Shown here piece by piece: positions 52,836 through 61,894 of a stretch of 64,000 bases of DNA (its first letter is position 1; every line of letters begins with the position of its first letter). This DNA is from Bacteroidia bacterium (GTDB lineage: Bacteria > Bacteroidota > Bacteroidia > JADZBD01). The notes beneath the pieces are model-generated. The model had not been told where the DNA came from, made no database searches, and saw nothing but the letters and a program-made list of their open reading frames with translations. A program made the translations under genes and the position numbers. The DNA lies in NCBI GenBank assembly GCA_020054095.1, contig JAGVMA010000052.1, positions 124,001 to 188,000 on the forward strand, in the 5' to 3' direction.

Positions 52836-53423
52836 ATGAACAAACGTGCATTAATTGTATTTCAAAAAAACGCCATTGCCGGAAAAGTAAAAACACGATT
52901 AGCAGCAACAATTGGCAACGATGCTGCTCTTGTCATTTATAAAAAACTGGTTAATCACACGCATGCTGTAATTGCAAATGTAAATGCCGATGTGTATTTG
53001 TTTTTTGCTGATACAATAGAAAAAACATATACTGAAAACTACACTACTGAAATACAATGCGGAAAAAATTTAGGGGAACGAATGCAGAACGCATTTTCAA
53101 AACTGTTCAACTTAAATTATAATTCTGTTTGCATAATTGGAACCGATTGCATAGAACTGAACGATGGAATAATCACAAATGCATTTGAAGCTTTAGAAAA
53201 GCACGATTATGTTTTGGGAAAAGCTAAGGATGGTGGTTACTATTTATTGGGGATGAAAAAAAACAATCCGGATATTTTTAAAAATGTGGAATGGAGTACA
53301 GAAAAAACCGCTGAGCAAACTGTGCAACAAATGTTAAAAACAGGAAACATTTTTTACTTACCCACACTTAACGATATTGATAACGAAACGGACTGGAACA
53401 ATTATCTTGCAACTGTTAAATGA
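52836..53423 (+). CDS. Arsenosugar-cluster glycosyltransferase (TIGR04282-type)
   Basis: A 195-residue GT-A fold nucleotidyl/glycosyltransferase of the 'rSAM/selenodomain-associated transferase 1' type: ALIVFQKNAIAGKVKTRLA at the N-terminus, LGERMQNAFSKLF, the metal-binding CIIGTDCIELND and KAKDGGYYLLGM. ATG 52836 follows the arsS stop by one base; an open frame extends upstream inside arsS but is not used. It probably helps attach the aglycone or an additional group to the arsenosugar. Its stop overlaps the next start (ATGA). Confidence 0.9.
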   Translation: MNKRALIVFQKNAIAGKVKTRLAATIGNDAALVIYKKLVNHTHAVIANVNADVYLFFADTIEKTYTENYTTEIQCGKNLGERMQNAFSKLFNLNYNSVCIIGTDCIELNDGIITNAFEALEKHDYVLGKAKDGGYYLLGMKKNNPDIFKNVEWSTEKTAEQTVQQMLKTGNIFYLPTLNDIDNETDWNNYLATVK

Positions 53424-54109
53424 AATTATCTGTTATCATACCTGCACTAAACAAAGAAAAAAATATTGCAAAGCTCATCACCTACTTGCAACAAAACAGT
53501 AATTCATCCGTTACCGAAATTATTTTAGTAGATGGAGGCAGTACTGATACTACTGCAAAAATTGCAACACAATATGGAGCAACAGTTATAACAGCCGAAA
53601 TAAAATCAAGAGCAGTGCAAATGAATATGGGCGCAGAAAAAGCTACCGGTGATGTGCTCTACTTTGTGCATGCCGATGTAATTCCGCCAAGTAGTTTTTA
53701 TACTGATATTTCAGAATCAGTAAATCAGCAATACTCAATCGGTGCTTACCGCCAAAAATTTGATTCGAACAACCCTTTGTTTTTTATTAACTCGTTTTTT
53801 ACGCGCTACAATAAAATGTGGTGCCGTGGTGGCGACCAAACTATTTATATTACTGCCGAGTTATTCAAAAAACTGAATGGCTATAATGAGGCGTATGTAA
53901 TAATGGAAGAATATGATTTAATGAAACGAGCGAATGTAATAGCAAAATTTAAAGTAATGCCAAAATACACCATCGTATCGGCACGCAAATACGAAAAAAA
54001 CAGCTGGTTAAAAGTGATGATTGCTAATTACAAAGCGATTAAAATGTTTCGTAACAACGCATCGCCACTGGAAATAAAACAATTTTACAATCAGGCACTT
54101 TCAAAATAA
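53420..54109 (+). CDS. Arsenosugar-cluster family 2 glycosyltransferase (TIGR04283-type)
   Basis: A 229-residue GT2 enzyme, the 'transferase 2' partner of the previous gene. LSVIIPALNKEKNIAKLITYL starts the fold, LVDGGSTDTTAKIA binds the nucleotide, and YFVHADVIPP is the DxD-like metal site; the WCRGGDQTIYI block is typical. Membrane association is likely weak or absent, as no clear TM segment is seen. Substrate unknown. ATGA overlap with the preceding gene shows tight coupling. Confidence 0.92.
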   Translation: MKLSVIIPALNKEKNIAKLITYLQQNSNSSVTEIILVDGGSTDTTAKIATQYGATVITAEIKSRAVQMNMGAEKATGDVLYFVHADVIPPSSFYTDISESVNQQYSIGAYRQKFDSNNPLFFINSFFTRYNKMWCRGGDQTIYITAELFKKLNGYNEAYVIMEEYDLMKRANVIAKFKVMPKYTIVSARKYEKNSWLKVMIANYKAIKMFRNNASPLEIKQFYNQALSK

Positions 54110-54132
54110 AAACATCACAAAATTTATAACCC

Positions 54133-55104
54133 ATGCAAACCTATTTAGAAACAACAAAAGATTTTTACAAAGAAGCAGCACTAAAACCCGATGTGGGATT
54201 ATGCTGCACTACCACACCAATTTGGCAATTGCCGGGATTAAAAATTCCGGTGATAATGCAGCAAATGAATTACGGATGCGGTTCAACTGTACACCCTCGC
54301 GATTTAGTGAATGAACCTACGGTAATGTATGTAGGCGTAGGTGGGGGAATGGAACTATTACAGTTTTCGTATTTCAGCAGAAAAAAAGCGGGAGTTATTG
54401 GTATAGATGTGGTGGATGAAATGCTGGAAGCATCGCGCAAAAATTTTATAGAAGCCGAAGAGCAAAACTCTTGGTTTAAATCAGAATTTGTAGAACTAAA
54501 AAAAGGCGATGCACTCAATTTGCCCGTTGCCGATAATAGTGTGGATGTGGCAGCACAAAATTGCTTGTTCAATATTTTTAAAACAGAAGATTTAAAACAA
54601 GCACTTGCCGAAATGTATCGTGTGTTAAAACCACGCGGACGATTAGTGATGAGCGACCCTGTGTGCGATAATTTTATTTCGGATGAATTGCGTAACGATG
54701 AACGACTTCGTGCTGCCTGCTTAAGCGGTTCTATTCCGCTTAAAGATTACATTAGAATGATAACCGATGTAGGTTTTGGAACGGTAGAAATTCGTGCTAA
54801 AAGGCCTTACAGACTTCTATCGCCACAGCATTATAATACACAAAAAATGATTTACATAGAAAGCGTGGAAGTGTGTGCCATAAAAGATCCAATGCCTGAT
54901 GATGGCCCTTGTGTGTTTACGGGTAAAACTGCAATATATTATGGCAACGAAGAATTTTTTGATGACAATAAGGGGCACACGCTTTTACAAAATCAGCCAT
55001 TAGCAGTGTGCGATAAAACAGCAGGCGCACTTGCACAATTGGGCAAGAAAGATATTTTTATTTCCGATTCAACTTATTTTTATGATGGAGGTGGATGCTG
55101 CTAA
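54133..55104 (+). CDS. arsM: Arsenite methyltransferase ArsM
   Basis: A 323-residue SAM-dependent methyltransferase that methylates trivalent arsenic. SAM motif I is VMYVGVGGGMELLQ, and DLKQALAEMYRVLKPRGRLVMSDP is the usual post-III region. Arsenic-binding Cys candidates: NYGCGST, AQNCLFN and RAACLSGS, matching the three-Cys arrangement of ArsM. The N-terminus has VGLCCTTTP and the C-terminus ends YDGGGCC, both extra Cys pairs typical of the arsenosugar-cluster form. Its stop overlaps the phosphorylase start as TAATG. Confidence 0.95.
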   Translation: MQTYLETTKDFYKEAALKPDVGLCCTTTPIWQLPGLKIPVIMQQMNYGCGSTVHPRDLVNEPTVMYVGVGGGMELLQFSYFSRKKAGVIGIDVVDEMLEASRKNFIEAEEQNSWFKSEFVELKKGDALNLPVADNSVDVAAQNCLFNIFKTEDLKQALAEMYRVLKPRGRLVMSDPVCDNFISDELRNDERLRAACLSGSIPLKDYIRMITDVGFGTVEIRAKRPYRLLSPQHYNTQKMIYIESVEVCAIKDPMPDDGPCVFTGKTAIYYGNEEFFDDNKGHTLLQNQPLAVCDKTAGALAQLGKKDIFISDSTYFYDGGGCC

Positions 55105-55922
55105 TGGAACAACTAAATAAAATAAAAGAAGCCGCTGCATATATAAAATCAAAAGGAATAGATAATCCCGAAATAGGAATTGTTTTAGGAACCGGATTAG
55201 GAAACTTAGCCACTAAAATAAATGTTGAGATAGAAATTGAGTATTCGCAGATACCACATTTTCCGGAAGCTACAGTTGAATTTCATGCAGGCAAATTAAT
55301 TTACGGAACTATAAGCGGAAAAAAAGTATTGGCCATGAGAGGCCGTTTTCATTATTACGAAGGTTACACGATGCAACAAATAGTTCTGCCGGTTCAGGTC
55401 ATGAAACTGCTTGGAATAAATTATTTGCTTTTATCAAATGCCGCAGGCTGCATAAATCTTAACTGGAAAAAAGGCGACTTAATGCTCGTAACCGATCATA
55501 TTAATTTACAACCTACCAATCCACTTATAGGAAAGAATTACGATGAACTTGGGCCGCGCTTCCCGGATATGAGCCAACCATACAGCAAACAGTTAAATGA
55601 AAAACTAAATGCTATTGCTGATCAAAAACAAATTACGCTTCGTAACGGAATATATGTTTCGGTGCCCGGACCAATGCTCGAAACAGCTGCAGAGTATCGC
55701 TATTTAAAAATAACAGGTGCCGATGCGGTGGGCATGAGCACTGTGCCCGAAGTAATTGCAGCTAACCACATTGGGTTGCCATGTGCAGCAATTTCTGTTT
55801 TAACGGATGAGTGCAATCCTGATGACTTAAAACCAATAAATATTGAAGAAATAATTGCAGTAGCCGGCAAAGCCGAACTTAAGTTGACAGATTTATTTGT
55901 GAATTTGATACGCACTTTATAG
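55104..55922 (+). CDS. Purine nucleoside phosphorylase, probably part of the arsenosugar pathway
   Basis: A 272-residue trimeric-type PNP. Phosphate sites are GIVLGTGLGNL and MRGRFHYYEG; the sugar/base site includes VPGPMLETAAEYRYL (Glu) and DAVGMSTVPEV (Met). The base-contacting residue that is Asn in human PNP (ITN) is Asp here (LTDECNPDD), as in MTA phosphorylases that bind adenine. The start ATG shares a base with the arsM stop (TAATG), so it belongs to the operon. A job removing adenine from the ArsS product is therefore plausible; a housekeeping PNP placed here by chance is the alternative. Confidence 0.9.
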   Translation: MEQLNKIKEAAAYIKSKGIDNPEIGIVLGTGLGNLATKINVEIEIEYSQIPHFPEATVEFHAGKLIYGTISGKKVLAMRGRFHYYEGYTMQQIVLPVQVMKLLGINYLLLSNAAGCINLNWKKGDLMLVTDHINLQPTNPLIGKNYDELGPRFPDMSQPYSKQLNEKLNAIADQKQITLRNGIYVSVPGPMLETAAEYRYLKITGADAVGMSTVPEVIAANHIGLPCAAISVLTDECNPDDLKPINIEEIIAVAGKAELKLTDLFVNLIRTL

Positions 55923-56142
55923 AAAAAACACAACTGATACGCATTATATGTTTTGCTGCTCGAAATCAAATTTTGATCCATTTTTTTCCGCCACTGAAGC
56001 ATCAATAGATAAAGAAATTTAAGGGCGGGCAAGATTTACGCCAATCATGAAAACTAATTTTAACACACGCATTAACTTGAAATGACCACATAGCGGTATA
56101 GATTTGCTTCACAATCTCAATTACCGCATTCATTAAAAAATT
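55923..56142. other. Gap between the ars operon and the TPR gene
   Basis: 220 bases between convergent genes. One 24-codon frame (55948-56022, MFCCSKSN...) is open but has no feature that supports it. I see no clear terminator hairpin. Confidence 0.4.
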
Positions 56143-57672
56143 TTAGTTACTCAGTTTTTTAAGACTACGTTCAATGTACTTATCAGTTGGCAACAAACTG
56201 GTTTGTATTCGCTTGGCATAACGTATTGAATCTAAAATTTCCTTTTGTTTTTCTTCTACTAAATCTTTTTGATTTTCTACTGTTTGTTTTTGTAATTCAA
56301 TAATTAATTTTTGTTTTTGTGTTACACGCAAGTTACGGAAAACAAAAAATGCAAAGCCAACAACAAGCAACAAAACTCCTGAAACTGAAAACAAAATAAT
56401 TTGCTGTTGCTTTTTATTTGCTGCAGCTTGCGCATCTTTTATTTCCTGCTCGGCTTTGGTGGCAGTTTCTTTTTTATCAAACTCATATTGCATCTCTTGC
56501 TGAACAATTTTTTTGGTATTGTCTTCGTTTACCAAACTATCGCGCAAAGCGATATATAACTTATAATTATCTAAAGCCCCTTTGTAATTACCTATAATAC
56601 TATCGGCATGCGACAATGCGGCATAAGCCATTTTCGCACTTTCTTTACTTCCTATTTCATTTGAAAGAGTTAAACTTTTTTCGAGCCAAGTGTTTCCTTC
56701 TTTTATTTTTCCATTAAAAACATAAACCTGCCCTATACTGCAATATGTAAATGCTACTGCTTGTTTATCATTAACTCCCACTTGTATTTTTAATGAAACA
56801 AAATAATTCTCCAATGCTTTATCGTATCTTTTTTGTTGAAAATAAAGCAGTCCAATGTGAAAATACGAATCGCCAATGCCTCTTTTATAACCTATTTCTT
56901 CTGCAATTTTTAATGATGACATATAGCTTTTTAATGCCTCCGAATAATTTTTTTGGTTAGCATAAACCGAACCAATATTTGCATGAACAGCCGCAATGCC
57001 TCGCCTATCGCCTTTATCACCAATCATCTTTAGCGAAGCAAGATAACTTTTAAGCGCTTCATCTAAATTCCCCTGATAAAAATAAATATTGCCAATGTTA
57101 CTGTATGTAATTGCAATTCCGGTTTTATAGCTGGTTTGCTCAGCTATTTTTAATGCATCGAAATAATATTTTAATGCTGCCGGATAGTTTCCTTGTGATT
57201 TATATACTAACCCTATATTGCCCAGCGCATCCACAATTCCGCGAGTGTAACCAATCTCTTTAGTAATTTCATAAGCCGTAAAATGATTTTTGAGCGCTTG
57301 CGAGTAATTACTCTGCGACTGATGATTATTGCCCATATTTGTGTACGAATCAACAAGCCCTTTTTTGTAGTTAATTTTTTCGGCTAACAACTTTGCTTCG
57401 CCTGCATAGTAAAACGAGCTATCGTAATCACCAATACGCCTAGTATATTCACTAAGCTTATTTAATGTATTTACTTTATTTGAGTCTTCTTTAGCAGTTT
57501 TTAAAACAATGAGTAGTGAATCTATTTTTTTGTTTTGTGCGTACGATTGCTTCGCTCCGCTCGCAATAACGATGGAGAGAAACAAGATGCAAGACAAGAT
57601 TACTTTTCTTCGCTCTTTACTCTTGGCTCTCCAATCTTGATTCTTGTTTCTTGATTCTTGATTCTCTAACAT
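56143..57672 (-). CDS. TPR protein with membrane helix and SpoIIE-linker-like tail
   Basis: A 509-residue protein. After an N-terminal signal-like helix (KVILSCILFLSIVIASGA) come about eight 40-residue TPRs (for example GNYPAALKYYFDALKIAEQT, KNYSEALKSYMSSLKIAEEI), a Gln/Lys/Ala-rich coiled coil, one TM helix (~423-445) and a second coiled coil ending in EKQKEILDSIRYAKRIQTSLLP and 14 more residues. In other Bacteroidota that last motif is the linker leading to a SpoIIE/PP2C phosphatase, which is absent here; a short form may also be natural. The first ~22 codons lie in a heptamer repeat and part of the signal peptide in a dispersed repeat, so the start is doubtful: a TTG within KVILSC may be the real one. 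Confidence 0.75.
   Translation of the reverse strand: MLENQESRNKNQDWRAKSKERRKVILSCILFLSIVIASGAKQSYAQNKKIDSLLIVLKTAKEDSNKVNTLNKLSEYTRRIGDYDSSFYYAGEAKLLAEKINYKKGLVDSYTNMGNNHQSQSNYSQALKNHFTAYEITKEIGYTRGIVDALGNIGLVYKSQGNYPAALKYYFDALKIAEQTSYKTGIAITYSNIGNIYFYQGNLDEALKSYLASLKMIGDKGDRRGIAAVHANIGSVYANQKNYSEALKSYMSSLKIAEEIGYKRGIGDSYFHIGLLYFQQKRYDKALENYFVSLKIQVGVNDKQAVAFTYCSIGQVYVFNGKIKEGNTWLEKSLTLSNEIGSKESAKMAYAALSHADSIIGNYKGALDNYKLYIALRDSLVNEDNTKKIVQQEMQYEFDKKETATKAEQEIKDAQAAANKKQQQIILFSVSGVLLLVVGFAFFVFRNLRVTQKQKLIIELQKQTVENQKDLVEEKQKEILDSIRYAKRIQTSLLPTDKYIERSLKKLSN
57544..57571 (-). repeat. Dispersed palindromic repeat inside a coding region
   Basis: On the minus strand GTTATTGCGAGCGGAGCG then AAGCAATCG, close to a sequence I recall as abundant in Bacteroidota and some other phyla (ATTGCGAGCG-A-GCGAAGCAAT). 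ATTGC and GCAAT ends form a hairpin. It is read in frame as IASGAKQS within the signal peptide of the TPR protein. Confidence 0.6.
57636..57664. repeat. 7-bp tandem repeat at the TPR gene start
   Basis: Units CTTGATT, CTTGTTT, CTTGATT, CTTGATT and a partial CTC on the plus strand. On the minus strand they encode the ENQESRNKNQD stretch near the annotated start. Confidence 0.75.
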
Positions 57673-57792
57673 TGTTTACTAATTACTTATTTGCTCCAAA
57701 CTTATACAATTAAGCATTACAGCACAAGCATTGTAAAAACTAACTTGCACAGTTTCAGAAACCCTTATTTTGCAGCTATTTGCAAGGATTTC

Positions 57793-58059
57793 ATGATTTT
57801 CTCCCACAAGATAAGAGCAAAATACAAAGAGACAGGTCTGCCGCACAAGGAGAAAACTTCTGCGGACAAGGAGAAAACTTCAACAGACAAGAAGAAAACT
57901 TCAACAGACATGGAGAAAACCTCAACAGACAAGGAGAAAACATCAACAGACTATGAGAAAACATCAACAGACTATGAGAAAACTTCAACAGACATGGAGA
58001 AAACGCTGAAATACAAGGAGAAAATGCCCAAAAACTTGGGGATAGAACTTTTTACCTAG
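57793..58059 (+). CDS. Possible repeat protein encoded by a minisatellite
   Basis: An 88-residue frame from ATG 57793 (MIFSHKIRAKYKETGLPH) in which nine 7-residue units KEKTSTD and variants (KKKTSTD, MEKTSTD, YEKTSTD) follow each other, ending in MPKNLGIELFT. A longer frame from a TTG at 57691 exists. Variation falls mostly on the first residue of each unit (K/M/Y), and the opposite strand is open too (FSPCLLK repeats). I cannot tell a gene from a translated minisatellite; no promoter, signal or family is evident. Confidence 0.3.
   Translation: MIFSHKIRAKYKETGLPHKEKTSADKEKTSTDKKKTSTDMEKTSTDKEKTSTDYEKTSTDYEKTSTDMEKTLKYKEKMPKNLGIELFT
57847..58035. repeat. 21-bp tandem repeat (minisatellite), nine units
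   Basis: Nine units of exactly 21 bp; the first seven differ by 1-4 bases and the last two are more diverged. Each has GAGAAAAC followed by a TCAACAGAC-like half. A degenerate unit may precede at 57826. Confidence 0.92.
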
Positions 58060-58129
58060 CGTATAATGTCTCCAACCAAGCGGATAAGAGTTTTTACCAA
58101 GCGGATAATGATTATCCGCTTGGTAAAAA
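58054..58129. repeat. 21-bp-spaced ACCAAGCGGATAA units ending in a 39-bp palindrome
   Basis: ACCTAGCGTATAATG (58054), ACCAAGCGGATAAG (58075) and ACCAAGCGGATAATG (58096) lie exactly 21 bp apart. The last forms the left arm of a perfect inverted repeat: 19 bp (58091-58109), one central G, 19 bp (58111-58129), with T5 at one end and A5 at the other. The rest of the 58060-58475 gap holds two weak hairpins and the rpsL promoter, and nothing else I can support. Confidence 0.85.
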
Positions 58130-58369
58130 TAGCTAAGTGGCGGGTTTTAGTGCCCGTTAGTAAAAAAAGCAAGCTATTGAGCTTTCTTTCCACACCTAAC
58201 TATTAAGCAAATGAAAATCAATCAATTACCCTATTTTACTTATCATAATGTGCCAAAATTTCATCGGCATAAAAAAATGGTTCATCTAAAGCCCCAAAAA
58301 GGGGGTATTTGAGGTAAAAAACGCTGTTTAGCAAATTCATTATCAGGCAAAAAAAAGTTATTAACAGAA

Positions 58370-58399
58370 TTTGCAGATTAGAATATTTTAATACCTTTG
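58370..58399 (+). promoter_or_regulatory. Promoter of the str/S10 ribosomal operon
   Basis: TTTG (58370-58373), an 18-bp spacer and TACCTTTG (58392-58399): a full match to the Bacteroidota -33/-7 consensus. The leader of ~70 bases contains CCCC...GGGG (58403-58421), a short hairpin. Confidence 0.75.
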
Positions 58400-58475
58400 C
58401 CGTCCCCAAAAATGGGAGGGGATATATTTTGCATAAACAAAACATAGTAAAACACAATAAAATCAAGTAGTTTAA

Positions 58476-58886
58476 ATGCCTACGATACAACAATTAGTAA
58501 GAAAAGGTCGCTTTTCAGCACCCAACAGAAGCAAATCGGCAGCTTTAGTTAGCTGTCCGCAGCGCAGAGGCGTGTGCACACGCGTGTACACCACCACACC
58601 TAAAAAACCTAACTCGGCTTTACGCAAAGTTGCAAAAGTGCGCTTAACCAATAGCACCGAGGTTATTGCCTACATTCCTGGCGAAGGCCACAACTTGCAA
58701 GAACACAGTATAGTGCTGGTGCGCGGTGGCAGGGTTAAAGATTTACCGGGTGTGCGTTACCACATTGTGCGTGGCGCATTAGATACTGCCGGTGTAGAAA
58801 ACCGCAGACAACGCAGAAGCAAATACGGAGCTAAAAAACCAAAAGCAGGCGCAGCAGGCAAAGCAGCACCGGCAGCTAAAAAATAA
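58476..58886 (+). CDS. rpsL: 30S ribosomal protein S12
   Basis: A 136-residue S12 of the decoding centre. It carries [13 protein letters not shown] with Lys43 and [14 protein letters not shown] with Lys88, the wild-type residues at the positions where streptomycin resistance arises, and Asp89, the RimO target. A short Ala/Lys-rich C-terminal tail ([16 protein letters not shown]) is longer than in E. coli. First gene of the operon; rimO is at 14195. Confidence 0.98.
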   Translation: MPTIQQLVRKGRFSAPNRSKSAALVSCPQRRGVCTRVYTTTPKKPNSALRKVAKVRLTNSTEVIAYIPGEGHNLQEHSIVLVRGGRVKDLPGVRYHIVRGALDTAGVENRRQRRSKYGAKKPKAGAAGKAAPAAKK

Positions 58887-58913
58887 TATAACAGCAATAC
58901 ATAGTATAATACC

Positions 58914-59384
58914 ATGAGAAAAACCAGAGCCAAAAAAAGATACTTACTACCCGATCCGAAATTTAACGATACGCTTGTAACACGCTTCGTCAATAACATG
59001 ATGTACGATGGTAAGAAAACCCAAACGCTTGAAATTTTTTATGACGCTATAGAAATAGTAGAAAAGAAAAATGCCGAGCAACCCGGACTTGCTACCTGGA
59101 AAAAAGCATTAGATAACGTAATGCCGAATGTAGAAGTAAAATCACGCAGAGTGGGCGGTGCTACTTTCCAAATACCTCAAGAAGTACGCCCCGAGCGCAA
59201 AGTTGCATTAGGCATAAAATGGTTAATCAGCTACGCACGCTTACGCTCAGAAAAATCAATGGCGAATAAATTAGCAGGCGAAATTTTAGCAGCAGCAAAA
59301 GAAGAAGGCGCAGCATTTAAAAAGAAAGAAGATACACACCGCATGGCCGAAGCCAACAAAGCATACTCACACTTTAAAGTATAA
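58914..59384 (+). CDS. rpsG: 30S ribosomal protein S7
   Basis: A 156-residue S7, primary binder of the 16S rRNA 3' major domain. It starts [19 protein letters not shown] and has [19 protein letters not shown] and the C-terminal [14 protein letters not shown]. 27 bases after rpsL, in the conserved str order. Confidence 0.98.
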   Translation: MRKTRAKKRYLLPDPKFNDTLVTRFVNNMMYDGKKTQTLEIFYDAIEIVEKKNAEQPGLATWKKALDNVMPNVEVKSRRVGGATFQIPQEVRPERKVALGIKWLISYARLRSEKSMANKLAGEILAAAKEEGAAFKKKEDTHRMAEANKAYSHFKV

Positions 59385-59408
59385 TATATAAAGATAACGA
59401 ACTAACAA

Positions 59409-61532
59409 ATGGCAGATTTAAAGTACACACGAAACATTGGTATTGCAGCCCACATTGATGCAGGTAAAACTACTTGCACCGAGCGTATATTATATTACAC
59501 AGGCGTAAACCACAAAATAGGCGAAGTACACGATGGCGCTGCTACTATGGATTGGATGGTACAAGAACAAGAACGCGGTATCACTATCACATCGGCTGCC
59601 ACCACCTGCTTTTGGAATTACCGTAACAATAAATACAAAATAAACATTATAGATACCCCGGGCCACGTTGATTTTACGGTTGAAGTTAACCGTTCATTAC
59701 GCGTACTCGATGGCTTAGTGTTCCTCTTCTCTGCCGTAGATGGCGTAGAACCACAATCAGAAACCAACTGGCGCTTAGCTAATAACTATAATGTAACACG
59801 TATCTGTTTCGTAAATAAAATGGATCGTGCCGGTGCCGATTTCCTTAACGTGGTAAAACAAGTTAAAGAAATGCTGGGCGGAAACCCCGTGCCATTACAA
59901 TTACCACTCGGTGCCGAAGAAAATTTCCGTGGCGTGGTAGATTTAGTGAACAACCGCGGTATTGAGTGGAACGAACACGACCAAGGAATGACTTTTAAAG
60001 AAGTTCCGATACCCGAAGAAATGAAAGCAGAAGTACACGAATACCGTGGAAAATTGCTTGAAGCAATAGCCGAATTTGACGACACATTGATGGAGAAATT
60101 CTTCGATAATCCTAATTCGATATCAGAACAAGAAATACTTACCGCATTGCGCAAAGCATGTATTGCAGGTAAATTAGTACCAATGGTGTGCGGCTCGGCC
60201 TTTAAAAACAAAGGTGTGCAAACCATGCTTGATTATGTAATGGAAATATTACCATCGCCATTAGATAAAGATAATATAGTAGGAACGAACCCTGATACAG
60301 GCGAGCAAGTGCAACGCAAACCCGATGCAAAAGAACCATTTACTGCATTAGCATTTAAAATTGCTACCGACCCATTTGTAGGTCGCCTATGCTTTTTCCG
60401 TGCTTATTCAGGCCGCTTAGATTCAGGCTCGTATGTACTAAACACACGCAGCGGAAACAAAGAACGTATATCGCGCATTTTCCAAATGCACGCCAATAAA
60501 CAAAACGCAATTGATTTTATCGAAGCCGGAGATATAGGCGCAGCAGTAGGATTTAAAGACATTAAAACAGGCGATACACTTTGTGCCGAAAACGCACCAA
60601 TTGTATTAGAAGCAATGGATTTCCCCGAACCGGTTATCGGCTTGGCCATTGAACCAAAAACACAAGGCGATCTTGACAAACTTGGTAACGGACTTGCAAA
60701 ACTAACCGAGGAAGATCCAACATTCCGTGTAAAAACGGATGAAGATAGCGGCCAAACCATTATTAGCGGTATGGGCGAGTTACACTTAGAAATTATCATT
60801 GACCGCCTAAAACGCGAATTTAAAGTAGAAATTAACCAAGGCGCACCACAGGTAAGCTACAAAGAGGCATTAACAGGCACCGTAGAACACCGCGAGGTTT
60901 ACAAAAAACAAACAGGTGGTCGTGGTAAATTTGCCGATATTAAATTTACAGTATCGCCAATAGATGCCGATTTTGTGGTAGATAAAAAGAATGGCGGCTT
61001 ACAATTCGTAAACGAAATATCAGGCGGTAACATTCCGCGCGAGTTTATACCGGCAGTTGAAAAAGGATTCCGAGCAGCAATGATAAACGGTGTATTAGCC
61101 GGCTACCAATTACAAAGCATGAAAATTGTTTTAACAGATGGTTCGTATCACGATGTTGACTCGGATGCACTATCATTTGAAATATGCGCTAAAACAGCTT
61201 ACCGCGAAGCATTGCCAAAAGCAAAACCAATATTGCTTGAGCCAATCATGAAAATAGAAGTTATTACACCTGAACAAAACATGGGCGATGTGGTAGGCGA
61301 TTTGAATAAACGCAGAGGACAAATAGAAGGCATGGACAGCAAAGGAAATGCACAAGTAGTAAAAGCAAAAGTGCCATTAGCCGAAATGTTTGGATACGTA
61401 ACACAATTGCGTACTATCACATCGGGTCGTGCTACATCAACTATGGAGTTTTCGCACTATGCCGAAGCACCACGTAACGTAGCCGATGAAGTAGTAGCAA
61501 AAGAAAAAGGTAAAAAAGCAGAAAAAGTATAA
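59409..61532 (+). CDS. fusA: Translation elongation factor G
   Basis: A 707-residue EF-G, the GTPase that moves tRNAs and mRNA through the ribosome. G1 [10 protein letters not shown]2 [12 protein letters not shown]3 DTPGHVDF, G4 NKMDR, and G5 GSAFKNKG are all present, and domain IV has GGRGKFADI. Length and order are standard. Only one copy in the window; tuf does not follow it, as in many Bacteroidota where tufA is elsewhere. Confidence 0.98.
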   Translation: MADLKYTRNIGIAAHIDAGKTTCTERILYYTGVNHKIGEVHDGAATMDWMVQEQERGITITSAATTCFWNYRNNKYKINIIDTPGHVDFTVEVNRSLRVLDGLVFLFSAVDGVEPQSETNWRLANNYNVTRICFVNKMDRAGADFLNVVKQVKEMLGGNPVPLQLPLGAEENFRGVVDLVNNRGIEWNEHDQGMTFKEVPIPEEMKAEVHEYRGKLLEAIAEFDDTLMEKFFDNPNSISEQEILTALRKACIAGKLVPMVCGSAFKNKGVQTMLDYVMEILPSPLDKDNIVGTNPDTGEQVQRKPDAKEPFTALAFKIATDPFVGRLCFFRAYSGRLDSGSYVLNTRSGNKERISRIFQMHANKQNAIDFIEAGDIGAAVGFKDIKTGDTLCAENAPIVLEAMDFPEPVIGLAIEPKTQGDLDKLGNGLAKLTEEDPTFRVKTDEDSGQTIISGMGELHLEIIIDRLKREFKVEINQGAPQVSYKEALTGTVEHREVYKKQTGGRGKFADIKFTVSPIDADFVVDKKNGGLQFVNEISGGNIPREFIPAVEKGFRAAMINGVLAGYQLQSMKIVLTDGSYHDVDSDALSFEICAKTAYREALPKAKPILLEPIMKIEVITPEQNMGDVVGDLNKRRGQIEGMDSKGNAQVVKAKVPLAEMFGYVTQLRTITSGRATSTMEFSHYAEAPRNVADEVVAKEKGKKAEKV

Positions 61533-61562
61533 CACTAACACACGTTCTTTAAAACAAAAAGT

Positions 61563-61865
61563 ATGTCACAAAAAATCAGAATAAAACTAAAATCGTTTGA
61601 TTACAACTTGGTAGATAAATCGGCCGAGAAAATTGTAAAAACTGTGAAAATGACCGGTGCAGTTGTTAGCGGACCTATTCCGTTACCTACACACAAAAAA
61701 ATATTTACCGTGTTGCGTGCGCCACACGTAAATAAAAAACACCGCGAACAGTTTCAGCTTTGTGCATACAAGCGTCTGCTCGATATCTATAGCCCATCAT
61801 CTAAAACAGTAGATGCGCTTATGAAATTAGAATTACCATCAGGCGTAGAAGTAGAAATAAAATAA
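61563..61865 (+). CDS. rpsJ: 30S ribosomal protein S10
   Basis: A 100-residue S10: [18 protein letters not shown] at the start, [22 protein letters not shown] and [19 protein letters not shown]. First gene of the S10 part, joined to the str genes without a gap for tuf. Confidence 0.98.
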   Translation: MSQKIRIKLKSFDYNLVDKSAEKIVKTVKMTGAVVSGPIPLPTHKKIFTVLRAPHVNKKHREQFQLCAYKRLLDIYSPSSKTVDALMKLELPSGVEVEIK

Positions 61866-61894
61866 ATAATACGTAAACAACTAAACAACTAACC

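Noticed and set aside
55948-56022. 24-codon frame MFCCSKSN... as a small gene
   Set aside because: No hydrophobic segment, motif, promoter or coding pattern supports it.
57847-58035. The 21-bp repeats as CRISPR repeats
   Set aside because: Units are contiguous with no spacers; it is a minisatellite.
58236-58493. Open minus-strand frame across the rpsL promoter
   Set aside because: It runs over a strong promoter and the rpsL start, with no family similarity; a chance frame.
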